Shown: positions 33,297 through 44,926 of the stretch, piece after piece
How the letters are laid out: each line of letters begins with the position of its first letter
Numbering within the stretch: the stretch's first letter is position 1
DNA from: Hydnum rufescens UP504
Lineage: Eukaryota > Basidiomycota > Agaricomycetes > Cantharellales > Hydnaceae
Reading direction: 5' to 3'
NCBI GenBank assembly: GCA_014904985.1
Contig: MU128926.1
Span: forward strand, 320,297-384,296
DNA: 64,000 bases
The notes under the pieces: generated by a model
The model's database searches: none
The model's input: only the letters and a program-made list of their open reading frames with translations
Told to the model about the DNA's origin: nothing
Made by a program: the position numbers and the translations under genes

Positions 33297-34780
33297 CTTG
33301 ATTCTCCTTGACCCGAAGCGCTTTTCTGTCTCCTTCATTTACTGCATCGTTTGTGCACTGTCTGCCTTTTGTTCAATGTCTACACAGCGATATCTACATA
33401 GCCGGATGCCGGGCACCTATCACATTGAGTTGTATGATCTCCCGGATTGAACAAACAACCTGATCCTGCCTGCATATTACTAGCTTTTCGATCCGGGGAT
33501 CAACTATGGATTCCAGCATACTGACGATTATTTCAAGCTCTGCGATCGCTCCGAACCTTCACGTTTAGGAGTATCACAGGGCTCCATCTTATCATTGTGT
33601 TCATTTTTCATTCCTTCCTCCCTGGTGTCATTACCTCCCTCAATACGAGTTCATCCTCGGCTCCAAAGAAATCCATAGCTACACACTAGCCCTGGCCCGT
33701 TCCGAAGACAGCGCTCATATCCGGGTCTGAGGAGAATACCCTGCGCTTGGAAAGCACCTTAAGTCCGGCCGATCCTTGGGTGTCAGAAGCTACCTATACC
33801 TTTGTTATTTCCAGACTGGATTGAAACACTCAGTCAGATTGGGGTCACGGGCCTTTCACAAGTCCTTAAGGATTGAGGTCTCTTAAGCCTCATTGAAGAG
33901 GCTCCATGGTCTAGACAGAATTACTGTGTAAGCTGTACGGCCAAATAAAAAATGCTCCTTATGGTCACAGTGAGTCGATTGGGGAGTAGCAACGGGGTAC
34001 AATAAAGGCATAGAGGTGGACGGCTGAAGAGAATAATAGTTTCTTTCTAGTGGACAGAATTGTCCATGGTTGGGAACTTTATATGAGGTCTGCCAGTTGC
34101 CCATGTCGCCACGAAAGGAGAACCTGTTCATCCAAAAAGACACAAAATATGGTCGAAATGACCCTCCGTGTGCCATTGGAGAGAGCCAGAAACGACAATG
34201 GATACACGGCAAGACCGGCGCCTGTATAAGCGCGTGTCAGTTGCCTCCGGCGGATCCTTCAAGTACGTGATAGCAAATACCGTGGGCATCATTCAGGGGC
34301 TCAGGTTGTAAGGGTATGGCCCAAGATGACCTTGGAGCGAGATCGGGTTGTGCCATATGCATAACAGAGAGATTCGTTGCCTCCCTTGCGAAGGAAGCGT
34401 GGAAAAATGTGTTCACTAGTGGCAGATGCGGTCTGTGAGGGTGCATCCGACACTGCACTGGCCTCTGAGGTCTATCGGGTTCATGGAAGCAAGGAAATGG
34501 GGCTGACGCTAGGCATTAGGACTTCCCGATACTGAGGTTCATCCTTCCCAGGGTACTTTCGGGTAATGGCATCCCTTGGTCCGATTACTTGGGCACGAGA
34601 GTGTGTTCTAGGTCTATATCCAAGCCCTAGCGGTGCTGGGATCTTGAGGAACGAGCATTTGAAGGACGGATATGAAGGACGTAAGCAAGCGTACCTTGTC
34701 TAGCAACGGCTGAAGGCAGTGCACGTTCAGAAAGCTGGGTTTCGGCGCTGAGGCTAACTCCGACTCCGTGACAAACTCAC
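33297..34780. other. Long intergenic region, no gene recognised
   Basis: About 1.5 kb between the SRP receptor and YPT1. The longest ORF (minus, 34212-33883) has odd composition (many Cys, Trp, Phe) and no likeness to a known protein. I saw no tRNA-like clover, no LTR ends and no repeat shared with the left part of the window. Confidence 0.4.
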
Positions 34781-34925
34781 CTCACCTCCTCCTCACTCGT
34801 GTTAGTCTTGTTCCTTTCTCCCTCCTACCCACTGTACGGCAAGGCAACGTGTTCCTCACGCCTCTTAAATCCTACTAGTGCATAGAAGCAGCGCATCTTC
34901 CCACCCCTCAACTCTTCTCTCCACA
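34781..34925 (+). promoter_or_regulatory. Pyrimidine-rich leader and promoter of YPT1
   Basis: The 145 bases before the YPT1 start are strongly C/T-rich (CTCACCTCCTCCTCACTC, CCTTTCTCCCTCCTACCC, CAACTCTTCTCTCCACA before the ATG). CT-rich tracts just upstream of the start are common in highly expressed fungal genes. The link to expression is inferred. Confidence 0.45.
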
Positions 34926-35967
34926 ATGAACACTCCCGAGTACGACTTCCTCTTCAAGCTTCTCCTTATTGGTGATTCCGGTGTCGGAAAGTCCTGTTTA
35001 CTCCTCCGTTTTGCGGATGACACCTACACCGAGAGCTACATTTCCACTATCGGTGTCGATTTCAAGATTCGGACAATCGAACTGGAGGGCAGGACTGTTA
35101 AACTTCAAATCGTAAGCCACTTTTTTTATTCACGGCAACGGCCCTTTGAGGCCGCAGGCGAGCCCAGTTGGGCTGGTATACTTGCATACGGTGACCAGCC
35201 GCTAAGGGAAGATTCTTATCTTTTACATCTCCGCTGACTCCGTTGTTCTGCATTTCAGTGGGACACTGCTGGTGAGTCCTAGCTAACCCGGTGCAGTTCA
35301 CATTTCCATCTGGTATCCGACCACAACGTGCACACTTCTCAGGTCAGGAACGCTTCAGAACAATCACTTCGTCATACTACCGAGGGGCACACGGAATCAT
35401 TGTAGTGTACGACGTCACAGATAACGGTGAGTGGATTGGTCCTGGCTTTCGGTGCTCCCCATCTCGTCCTTACGTATACGTCACCCCTAGATACGTTCAC
35501 GAACGTGAAGCAGTGGCTCCAGGAGATCGACCGATATGCGTCTGAAGGTGTTAACAAGCTACTTGTCGGCAACAAGTCAGATTTGACCGGAAAGAAGGTT
35601 GTGGAATACACCGTCGCCAAGGTACCATTATCTGGGAGACGTAACACATTGTTTTCTTGTTAACGTCTCATCACGTCATGTCGTACCCGCAGGAGTTCGC
35701 AGACCAATTGTCTATTCCTTTCCTTGAGACATCTGCGAAGAACGCTACCAACGTCGAACAAGCATTTTGACGATGGCGAAGCAGATCAAAGACCGGTTTG
35801 TTCTCTTTGTACCATGATTTCCCGTTGTGCGCCGTTGTTCTAAGTACACTTCTTTTCTCGTATCTAGTATGGGCTCGACTTCCACGCCTGCCGGCGCTTC
35901 AGGCAAATCATCTGTCATCACACCTGGACAGTCTGTCACACAAGCGTCAAGTGCTGGATGCTGCTGA
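34926..35967 (+). CDS. YPT1: Rab GTPase Ypt1/Rab1
   Basis: Small GTPase of ER-to-Golgi traffic. All G boxes are visible: [14 protein letters not shown] (P-loop), [16 protein letters not shown] (switch I/effector), [20 protein letters not shown] (switch II), [13 protein letters not shown] (NKxD) and [15 protein letters not shown] (SAK). The tail reads [20 protein letters not shown] and ends AGCC, the double-Cys geranylgeranylation signal, stop at 35967. Five to six introns interrupt it. The frame breaks once, right after NVEQAF: a run of four T at 35765-35768 needs a fifth to give [11 protein letters not shown]. Since this gene is essential and otherwise near-perfect, a sequencing or consensus error is the likelier cause. 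Confidence 0.93.
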
Positions 35968-36394
35968 GCGGTTGTTTTATTATATTCCTCCCGCTATGGG
36001 CACTGCGGCGGACCGGTAACATGGCTGGGACAGTACTCATGGGGAAGGTTGGATCCTGGAGGAGTTTCTTGGAGACGGGCGACCTGTCCATAGATCTAAA
36101 CCCCTCCCCCCACCTCTTTCTATATCCCCTTCTACACCGGACACTTTACTCATTATATGCTCGTCGCTGATACTGTGGATCCACCTTATGCTCTACATTC
36201 CTACCTAGCTGTAGTGTTTATCGGAATGCTGTAGCAACCCATACGGCTTCCATCAACCCTTGCCTTCCATTTCCATTCCCTGCTTGTTGAATAGTATGAC
36301 TGCCTTCTAGGTTTTCTTCTAGCAAGGCGAAAGTTGATTCGGGAACTTCCGTCCTTCCTTCACGGGCGATGGCTTCAACGTCAAAAGCGACAGA

Positions 36395-37116
36395 ATGAGC
36401 GAGAAACCTACGAACCCAAAGCATCACTCGAGTATGCTGCTGCGTCGGGGACCAAAGGGGCAGTTGTCGGGCTCCTTGTGAGCACGGTACAGAATGCTCT
36501 GGACTCCCATAATCGGGGTGCTGCAGGAATCATCACTCGGACTGGGGGCACCATTGGTTTCTTTGGTGAGTGAGCAATTCATACCAATCTGTTCTCAGTT
36601 TTCAGTGCTGTTAATGACATTTTTTCGTTGTTCCGCCCTCGTCTTTTTGGTGTCCGCGTGACTTACGATTGTATATTCTTAAGCCGGCATGGGAGCTACG
36701 TTTGCCTTGGGCGAATCCGTCGTTGCCAATATCAGACAGACGAATGATCCGCTCAATGGAGTGGCAGGCGGCTGTGCCGCAGGATTCCTAGCTGGCATAC
36801 GAGGTGCGAATGTTCCCCCCGTCATGGGTGTTCCTGAGCTGTTCCAATTCTAACGATCATATTACGCCTCGACGCATTCATGGATACAATTGTCTTCCTG
36901 TCTGTCTTTCATTGGCAATACTCCTCAGCTCGGTCCTTTCCTATCGCTCTGGGTTCGTGTGTCGTACTCGGCGGTATGATTGGTACATTAGATGCTTCGG
37001 GTGGGAAACTCACTGGTGACGGGAGAGACGTGGAGAGCAAGGAACAGCGCGAGAAGAGACGACAGAGCTTTTTCAAACACAAAGAACCACCAGAACCTAT
37101 CGCTAGTTCTCAATAA
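36395..37116 (+). CDS. Complex I accessory subunit, Tim17-family (NDUFA11/B14.7-like)
   Basis: Inner-membrane subunit of mitochondrial NADH:ubiquinone oxidoreductase. The sequence YEPKASLEYAAASGTKGAV, LLVSTVQNALDSHNRGA, IITRTGGTIGFFAGMGATFA, NDPLNGVAGGCAAGFLAGIR and FPIALGSCVVLGGMIGTLDA fits the fungal 21.3-kDa-b/B14.7 subunit, with four short hydrophobic glycine-rich helices. Introns lie near 36566-36683 and 36806-36930. The best start is ATG 36395 (MSEK), but one A must be added to the AAA run at 36404-36406 to connect it with TYEPKAS; no other ATG lies in frame. The tail is basic (QREKRRQSFFKHKEPPEP). Other Tim17/22/23 members are possible but fit less well. Confidence 0.8.
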
Positions 37117-37435
37117 TCTTATTGGACTGTCTGGTCATGGAATTGAACGGGAAGTATATTGAGATACAGCAATATACATAGTTCAATCTCCTTGGACCAG
37201 CATGTAGCGAGACCATGATACTTTGAATGATAATTTGGGAGAGAAATTCGCAAAAGACGTACAAGGAAATCGAACTATAATACTGACCCTACTGTGAATA
37301 TCCTTAAGAAAAGAGGAGGCCTTACATTCGATGATACCGGATGGGGGAATCAGGCAGCACGGTGAGAAACGCGGAAAAGATTCAGTGAGTTCCACACCAG
37401 CCCAATAATCGAGGAACATTCACGAATCGATTTTG

Positions 37436-39552
37436 TCACAATGCTCGATGCGCTTCCATGGACTTGAACAGGGGCAGATCGGAATAGTAGAGCTGGAGCC
37501 AGCCCTCCAAATCGAGAGTTGTATGCTTCAGTCAAGGATGAGTACATGGCGAACTCGAAGCGTCCAATCAAAGGTCTACCTTCTTTGCGAAAGCCTTCCA
37601 ACTGACCACATTTTCGAATGGATCTTCAGGTGGGTCGCGCGAGGCCACGAACTCCATAGCAAGTTTCCATACCGCCTTATCAAATTTCCTCGATTGACTC
37701 TGAGATCGAGTCGGAGATGCTTGGAGAGATTGCGAAGGTTCGAGGGTGGTCGTTGAGGCGGCGGGTGACCAGTGGCTGTGGTGGATATGAGAATGACGTG
37801 ATCGTTTTGTCGAAGTTGCTTTTAGAGACAAGCTTTCTGTCGGCAGGAGTCGGTTTGGTGGTCGGGAACGAAGGCTATTGCTCGGGCCTGCTTCTGAAAG
37901 AAATGCAACATCCCATCCACCTCGATTATCCTGATTCAACTTTTGGTGCCTAGCGAGTTCCGCTGCTTCGCGATCCAGGGATGGGTGCCGACGGTGATAG
38001 GAAAACAAAGACATAGGGGTACGGGATGTATACTGAGTACAGCGGTTCAGTTTAACGGTCCAGACCACAACAGAGGTGATAGAAGCTGACCTTTGAAGAA
38101 TAGTTCACCCAGTTCGTGGCTGGATTCGCCACCAAATGCATCACCATGTCTCTTCGTTCTTCAGATGTGTATCGTGCATATTGTGCCCGGCGGGAAGAAA
38201 TTACAGCCGAATGAACATCAGATTCATCCCGATCGCCTTCCTCCATATCGTAGGAAGTATCGGAATCAGGAACACTTGAAGGTCTGTCTTGTGTTTGATT
38301 GTCCTCATCACTACCTTCGATAGCCCCAGATTTTGATCTCTCAATGGGGTGCGAAGGAAACAACTGGTAAGGCACACCCGCTTTCATACGAGCTGCTTGT
38401 TCCCAGAAAAATCCTCCGAAGCCATATGCATGGGTCTTCCAGGCAGCCGCGGACCGCCGTGGATGCTATTGAAATCGACATATATGAACAAATGAGTAGT
38501 TCACGCACTAAGCCTTGAAGGCAGATAAGAAAGGTGTCATACCATCTCATGAAATTGATCAAATATTTCGTTCTTAGAACCGACAGGATCCGTTGCGAGA
38601 TATTTGATCAGAGCCAGATGCTCGGCCTCAGAATATGATGGCCTGCCACGTCGTGAATGTTTGGCAGGGGTATCCGTAGATGACTGAGGCGGCGAGAGGT
38701 CGGCAACTTGCTTTGAAGGATCCGAATTTTTTGTGGCCACCACGGAGCGATATATTCGTTCAGCCTTGCTTCTCACCGTGCTTCTACGGGTATTGAGGTT
38801 AGCCCAATACCATTCGGGTCTGGCTCTGGTCTATGAAAAATATGGTGACAAGAAATATTGAATGGTCAGAAGAGATGCTAACCTTCTTGGCACACCAGCG
38901 ATAAATTCCGGCCCATTGGATGTGAGGATTCTCATTCATCAACTTTTCGCAAGCCCATAAGAAGAAATATTCGTCCTGTGTCCTGGTTCCGGGCTTGGGA
39001 TCACCAGAATTCGCCACATGGAAGGCACTTGGTTCGTGGGAACGCGGACTCCAAATGACATAGTCTTCGTTAGATATCTGAGCCCCGTTGTTCAAGCATT
39101 CGGCAATCCAGGTTCCGGAAATCGCAATAATGTTGGAATCGCTCCATTTACCAGCCTCCCACTGTGTCAAGGACATTTCTTCGGAAAGCACCGCGAAGTG
39201 CGCTGATTCGAAATCATCGGTGACGACGCCACCATGAGCCTGTCATAATTACTAGGTGAACACAAAGCCCAGAGCGGCCAGATATGGACACCCGTGGTGA
39301 TCCACTACAAGGGCATCCACATAGAGAAATCTGAAGAAAATGCCCTCACTTTGATTGCAGAGATGATAACAGTCCTAGAAGGATAATTAGGATGCACCCA
39401 GAATTCGATAGGGCCTTTATTCTCATTCAGGAATATTTCCGATGGCGCAGAAGGGCCAGTATCGATCGCACCTAGAGGATATAATGAACCGCACTAACCT
39501 GACTGATATAATAAAGGTAACTACCTGCGTCTGGGATGGTCGAGCTCTTCAT
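37436..39552 (-). CDS. Rap1-like BRCT plus tandem Myb-like protein, paralogue R1
   Basis: Exon 1 (from ATG 39552) is MKSSTIPDAG. Next comes a BRCT-type domain resembling that of telomere protein Rap1: GPIEFWVHPNYPSRTVI, intron, AHGGVVTDDFESAHFAVLS, IAISGTWIAECLNNGAQI. Four Myb/SANT-like modules follow, each of the form helix-helix, phase-0 intron, third helix with R..SW or similar: (1) QDEYFFLWACEKLM...YRWCAKK/TRARPEWYW; (2) YSEAEHLALIKYLATDP...FHEM/HPRRSAAAWKTHAYGFGG; (3) YTSEERRDMVMHLVANP...YSSK/YTSRTPMSLFSYHRRHPS; (4) WKLAMEFVASRDPPEDP...FAKK/HTTLDLEGWLQLYYSD. The end is FKSMEAHRAL, stop at 37436. Spacers are Ser/Pro-rich. A telomeric or chromatin role is inferred from the Rap1-like BRCT and Myb folds. 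Confidence 0.65.
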
Positions 39553-39959
39553 AACTTCTGCAACATCGAGCTAACGGCATATGCCGAATCCCTGACTTTC
39601 ATCGTATCAAGGGAATTTATACTCTTATATATATGTAGGGTCACATGAAACTTTATTTGGGACGGTGAATTATTTTTCCCAATTCCACCTACCTACTAGG
39701 ATTGATCGTCCATATGCCCCGGAAGCAGCAACGCTGGCTCTCCAGGGGATGTGATGTTGCAGCATTTGGTGGAAGAATGGGCTTCAGCAATCCTCAGTTC
39801 CAGGGTACTTTATGTCGACATACCATGATAGGGAGGCACGATATGTAATTTGATAATTAACCTGACACAGTATGGCATCGATAGGCCAAATCCTTGGACT
39901 TTGAGAATGGTAGGTAGAAAAGAAAACCCCAATGATATGGGCCGATTGTTGGCTCGTCA

Positions 39960-42099
39960 TCATGCCCGACGCGCCTCCATAGATTTGAAAAGGGACAAAT
40001 CGGAATAATAGAGCTCCATCCAACCCTCCAAGTCGAGAGTCGTATGCTTTAGTCAAATATTGAGCATGAGGCATCCCTAAAGGCTTTCGGGTCGCGGCGC
40101 ACCGTTTTTGCGAAAGCCTTCCAACTAAGCACATTTTCCAATGGGTCTTCAGGTGGGTCTCGAGACAATACGAACTGCATCGCAAGTTTCCAATCTTCTC
40201 CATCAAATTTCTTTCGTTGGGTCTGAGACTGGGCACCAGACGCTCCAGGGCTTGGGTGGCTATTGTGAGGCGTGGAAGATGAAGCCGAAACCTCCAATGT
40301 GGTCGTTGAGGTGGGAGACACGCCGTCACTGGGGTCGATGGCACGATATGTGCCCAGATCGGAGACACGCGGTCGTTTTGGCGATGGTGCTCGGGCAGGG
40401 GAGCTATCCAATGGTTGGAGACGCTTCAGTGGCCGCGGTGCCGGTATATTACTCAGGCCGGTGTCTGCAAACGAGACATCTCGTCCCTTTGAAATTTTGT
40501 TAAGCTCTGCGGCCTCGCGATCCAGAGATGGATGACGTTTGTGAAAGGTGACCAAAGAGTTCCGCGTTCGGGGTGTGTACTGGGGGAATCAATTTAGCTT
40601 AGTGTAAGATAGCCTTATGTCTGTAGTAAATCTGACCTTCGAAGTATAGTTCGCCCAGCTGGTCTTCGGATACTTCGCTAGATGCGCAACCATGTCTCTC
40701 CGTTCTTCGGACGAGTACTTGATTTTGAGAAAACGGCCAGATGTTGCTAACGACGGTTGGCTATTGTCCGGTCCGTCGTCTGCTGCGTCCGGACGATCGC
40801 CTTCCGCGTCTAGACCATCGTAGGAGGAGTCGGACTCACGACTCAAAGGCTCATCTTGATCTTGATCGTCGTTATGAGTCTCCTCGGCAGGTCCAGACTT
40901 GGAGACCCCACTGGGGCGGTAATACGCAGGAAACAATTCGTAGGACAAACCTGCCTTCAGACGCCTTGCCTGCTCCCAGAGAAATCCCTCGAAATGGCGT
41001 GCATGTTCCCTCCATGCGGAGGCGGTTCGGTTCGGATGCTATTAAGACCAGCAGCCATGAGCAAATGTATGATTCAAATATGAAAGTGAATGAGTTAAGG
41101 TGGTGTACCATTTGGTGGAACCGGTCCCAAATCTGTACCTTAGTGCCGACAGGATCACTTGCGAAATATTCGATAAGAAGCTCTGTGTTCGGTTTCAGTA
41201 TAAGGAAGTGGGCGACCCCTGGTGGAAACAATCAGGGGTGCTTGAGATGATGCGACAGCGGCTTGGGTGGTTTCGGCGACCTCAGCTTGCACCGGAGTTT
41301 CCGAGCCGGGGGCGTTGGCTGTCACGGAACGATATATTCGTTGAGCCTTACTTCTTGTCACACTTCCAGGTGCATTGAGGCTAGACCAGTATGATTCAGG
41401 TCTGCATTGGGTCTATGAGGAAAGTGGGTTGAGAACAGATCACATTGCAGGAGGGTGACACCGACGTCATTGGCACACCAGCGATAAATTTCCATCCATT
41501 GGATGAGGGTGTTTTCATGGAACAACTTTTCACAAGCCCATAGAAAATAATGTTCATCTTGTGCCCTAGTGCTTGGGCTGGGGTTCTCGGAAGTTGTCAG
41601 TGGACGATCACTCGTATCGATTGCGCGCAGTTTCGGGATCAAAAAGTCATCTTGATCTAGCTGGGCACCATTCTTGATGGACTCGTTAATCCAGGCCCCA
41701 GATATCGTAGTGGTGGTGGAGTTGGGACGTTTGACAATCTCCAATTGCTTGTTGCTCATAGCTTTGGATACAACCGCAAAATGAGCCATTTCGAAATCAT
41801 GGGTTACCTCACCACCATGAGCCTGCAGCATGGAAATATGGAAAGTTGTCACTAGGGCCCCTACTGAGAGAAATCTACCTCATACCTTGATTAGTGTGAT
41901 GAAATCACTTCTAGAGGGATAGCTAGGGTGGACCCAAAATTCGATTGGATCGTCATTATCGTAGACGAATATTGCGGATGGGCCGGCGGGCCCAGCATCT
42001 TCCGCACCTAGAGATTGAAGAAGTAAGAAATCATGGAGAAATCTGGGTGTAAATCGAGGTAGTGCCTGCATCTCCATCTCCATTCGCGGGACTACTCAT
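39960..42099 (-). CDS. Rap1-like BRCT plus tandem Myb-like protein, paralogue R2
   Basis: Tandem neighbour and close paralogue of R1. Exon 1 is MSSPANGDGDAG (ATG 42099). BRCT: DPIEFWVHPSYPSRSDFITL, intron, AHGGEVTHDFEMAHFAVVSK, TISGAWINESIKNGAQL. Modules: QDEHYFLWACEKLF...YRWCAND/TQCRPESYWSSLN; PYTETE..LLIEYFASDP...FHQM/HPNRTASAWREHARHFEG; YSSEERRDMVAHLAKYP...YTSK/YTPRTRNSLVTFHKRHPS; WKLAMQFVLSRDPPEDP...FAKT/HTTLDLEGWMELYYSD; end FKSMEARRA. Two oddities: the first donor is GC where R1 has GT (GCAG/GCACTACC against GCAG/GTAGTTACC), and one surplus base near 41190 shifts the frame inside module 2. It may be a young pseudogene or carry a consensus error. Confidence 0.6.
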
Positions 42100-43117
42100 A
42101 ACTTTGGAGCTGTTGGATGTCAGATGTCTCAACACCTCAACGGCATTTGGCGAACATCTGTGGATTTTGCGCCAGATCCATTTACTCGTCGCCACTTCGT
42201 GAAAATATAGCTCCTTCACGACCATCGTACGCAGCGGATGATCGGATTATATGTGTATATCAACCTCTCGGAACACCGGGTCCTATCTCTGGCCCAATCG
42301 CTTCTGACCTATGACCATGTACCACTTTGGTCCAATCTTGGTTCCGCACTTCCATATTTCGAAGACGGGGGAGAATCCAACAGTGGGAGACCCTTATTAA
42401 CCTGGAGGGGAATTGAATCTGCTTGAGACAGTGAGAGCATTTTATGCCCAAGAACATCTAATTCATGCAATGACAGTTATGCTGAGATGATCCAAAGGCA
42501 GACCAGACCAGGGTTGGATACAAGTATCATCCTGTCATAGTTGTAATGCTTTATGCCTGCATTTTCGAGGATAGGGTGTTTCATGATAGAGCTCAAAATG
42601 AACTTCAAAACACCATTTTGGAGACCAACTGTATCTATTTTGAGTGGTTTTTGGTACTGTTTTGACATTTGTTTTTGCTATTGTGAAAGACCCCAATGTT
42701 CAAAGGACATCAGAGACCAACATGCCCAATATTAATGGCAACTTCATGACTTCAAGATGGGATGAAAAACAAAATGCACTATATCACGCTGGATTTCAGT
42801 ACCGGACACGCTGGCAGATCATTATTAAGATCCATCAGTTCTGGAGCAACCTAGTGATCATTTGAGCTCTCGACAAAAAGCGCAGATTTGGAACAGATAT
42901 CCACTACTCTCTGGATAAGAAATCTTTAGGGGAGGATCAAGGAGCCACGCTTATGTCAGCGTCGGAATGCGGGAGTACCCGGTGTTTGCGGCAAACTCCA
43001 CCCACTCACACTCTCAAATAACGAACCAAGGTGAGCTTTCCGTGACTGGCCCCTAGCCCTGCTACTGGCCTGGATGGGCATTAATGTACCTCGCGGTGTA
43101 GGGGTTATTTGCTTGAT
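42100..43117. other. Intergenic region, AT-rich in part
   Basis: About 1 kb between R2 and ATP18. The part at 42470-42860 is A/T-rich with short ORFs on both strands; none is recognised. It may hold a worn repeat, but no terminal structure is visible. Confidence 0.35.
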
Positions 43118-43457
43118 ATGGCTTTCTTTGGTCTTCGCAAGTGGCCAGTTCCGGTCAGGATCTACTGTAGTTAATAACCTAGCCCTCTGTTACTGACAAA
43201 TCGTAAAATTTTCCAATAGGTTGCAGGACCGCTTGGTCCATTTCTCATTGCAGGTGCGATGACAACGTACCTAGTTGTCAAGGCTCAGAACTCGATGGTT
43301 AAGTGTACGTGCCCCGATATTTTGTACTTTTAAGATGACATTGCAGTCCTCCCTGACTCCAAGTTATGTCTTCATTTCCTTTACAGCCGAACAATATGCC
43401 AAAGACCCAAAGAACCCGTACGCAGCTGAAATAGCTGCGTCCAAGGCACATCATTAG
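43118..43457 (+). CDS. ATP18: Mitochondrial ATP synthase subunit j
   Basis: Small F-zero subunit of fungal F-type ATP synthase, in the inner membrane near subunit a. Three exons give MAFFGLRKWPVP, then VAGPLGPFLIAGAMTTYLVV, then KAQNSMVKS and EQYAKDPKNPYAAEIAASK with the end AHH; about 60 residues, the family size. The N-terminal FGLRKWPVPV.RP-like box, one membrane segment and the YAKDPRNPY-type C-terminus are diagnostic. Introns at about 43157-43218 and 43303-43387 keep frame. The gene converges on BUD23. Confidence 0.88.
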
Positions 43458-43682
43458 AAGGACTGGGTCATGTAAATCGAGCATATTCGCAAAATATATG
43501 TTGGTAGACTCAGTGGTGTACCGCAATCGTGAGAGTGCTTGATTACACGTTCAATTCTTCACTTTTTATCGTAAGCTCGAGGGCGGCATGCAACTCTGTT
43601 TCCACAAAACTGTGATAGTGGCCAGGCAATGTAACCTCAATATTGGTGTCCGATGCAGAAGGAACAGAAGATCCATAAACTC

Positions 43683-44813
43683 TCAAAACACCGTCTTCCG
43701 TTTCCGCCCAGTGAACTTCGAGTCGCGCGGCACCCCTTCTTTGCCCCGTTGTCGATAAAGCTGTAAAATCGACTCATTGAGTGGGAGTAGGAAGGGAAGG
43801 TCGATTGAAAGCTGCAGACCTCCTTTTTACGCAGGATCCAATCTTTGGTCGCCTCCTTCGGGGGCTTACGCTTCTTCCCGCGCTCCCCTCTCCCTTGCCT
43901 GGCGCGATGCTTTCAAACTGGACCCTCTCTATATTGTCTTCATCCTCCCCTTCGCCTGGTGAGACCCTTCGGTATTTCACTTGTTGCGCTTTCGCACTAG
44001 AGCTGCTTCCTCCAGTGAACAAGCATAGGAAGAACTTTTTCGCCTTCCGCGAATTCGGATAATCCACGACAAGCCCGCCCTTGGAATCCAGCTTTCATGG
44101 CAATTCCCATAATGAGTTCAACTTGGTCATCTGAATTGGGATAGAATTGGAGAACAGCACGGGCAGAACGCGAAAGAGACGCATGGAGTGTCGTGAAGAA
44201 GCGATTTAATCGGAATGGTGGAGATGATGTTGGGGAGGAGGTTTCGGCGTTGCAGAGCCACTGAAGCACTGAAATACTGTGAATAATTTGGGTTTGGTGA
44301 AACGGCCTGAGCACATAACAGTAGAGTATGCGCGCCTTATAGCACCGTCAAAGCTCCCAGGTCGGAACCCGAAACCCTGTCCGATGTCCTGAAGGAATAG
44401 ATCGCCCTCTACTTCCCTTTCGAGAGCCACCTCGAGCATACTGGGGGAAATATCGACGCCAACCCAGACGTGGCCTGCTTCATCTAATATCTCACCACTT
44501 AATCCAGAACCACATCCGATGTCGAGGAGCATGGCTGATTTTCCAGGTGGTAAATTTAAGAGTTCCAGAGCACGCTCAGTCATCTTCGCTTGGATCTGTT
44601 GATTGCGAGTGCTGTGAACAAGATGGATCAATCAAATCATTGCTACACGCTAATGTCGAATAGCGAACTTGGTAGTGTATTTCTGAGCGACTGTGTCATC
44701 GTAGTACTAAAATGCAATAATAAGACGCCACCCAGCATCACTCCCGTTGCGCATCCTCATTGTTTACTCACAATTTCTGGCGGGGCCTTGAGTTCTGGTC
44801 GCGACGTTGACAT
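43683..44813 (-). CDS. BUD23: 18S rRNA (guanine-N7)-methyltransferase
   Basis: Methylates a guanine in 18S rRNA together with Trm112 and aids small-subunit export. The start MSTSRPELKAPPEI at 44813 is followed by two small exons (YYDDTVAQKYTTN; TRNQQIQAKMTERALELL). The Rossmann core is LLDIGCGSGLSGEIL (SAM motif I), WVGVDISPSML, DLFLQDIGQGFGFRPGSFDG; then SISVLQWLCNA, VLQFYPNSDDQVELIMGIA and VVDYPNSRKAKKFFLCLF. The C-terminal nuclear tail is KDWILRKKE/LYRQRGKEGVPRDSKF, ending KRKTVF. One intron uses GC (AAG/GCGCGC). Two one-base errors interrupt the frame: a surplus G at 44078-44080 (before GGLVVDY) and a missing A at 43911-43913 (before KHRARQGRG). Confidence 0.87.
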
Positions 44814-44926
44814 TGCTAAAATTTTGGGGCACGTGCTGAGGTAAGTGTACCTTGATCAAAATAATCGCATACAAGTTCAAACGAGTGTCCTTCCCTTCTT
44901 TATCAAGTACCAAGTACATCAAAGCA
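44814..44926. promoter_or_regulatory. Short bidirectional promoter region, BUD23/MAD2
   Basis: 113 bases separate the divergent start codons. A CACGTG E-box-like hexamer lies at 44831-44836, inside the gap and close to the BUD23 start. Confidence 0.4.

Noticed and set aside
33883..34212. 110-codon ORF on the minus strand in the YPT1 upstream gap
   Set aside because: Odd composition, no family likeness, no splice partners; chance ORFs of this length are common in this window.
34926..35967. Calling YPT1 a pseudogene
   Set aside because: A single missing T in a run explains the break, and the same kind of error recurs in other essential genes.
42470..42860. Possible transposon remnant between R2 and ATP18
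   Set aside because: No terminal repeats, target duplication or transposase-like code could be seen.
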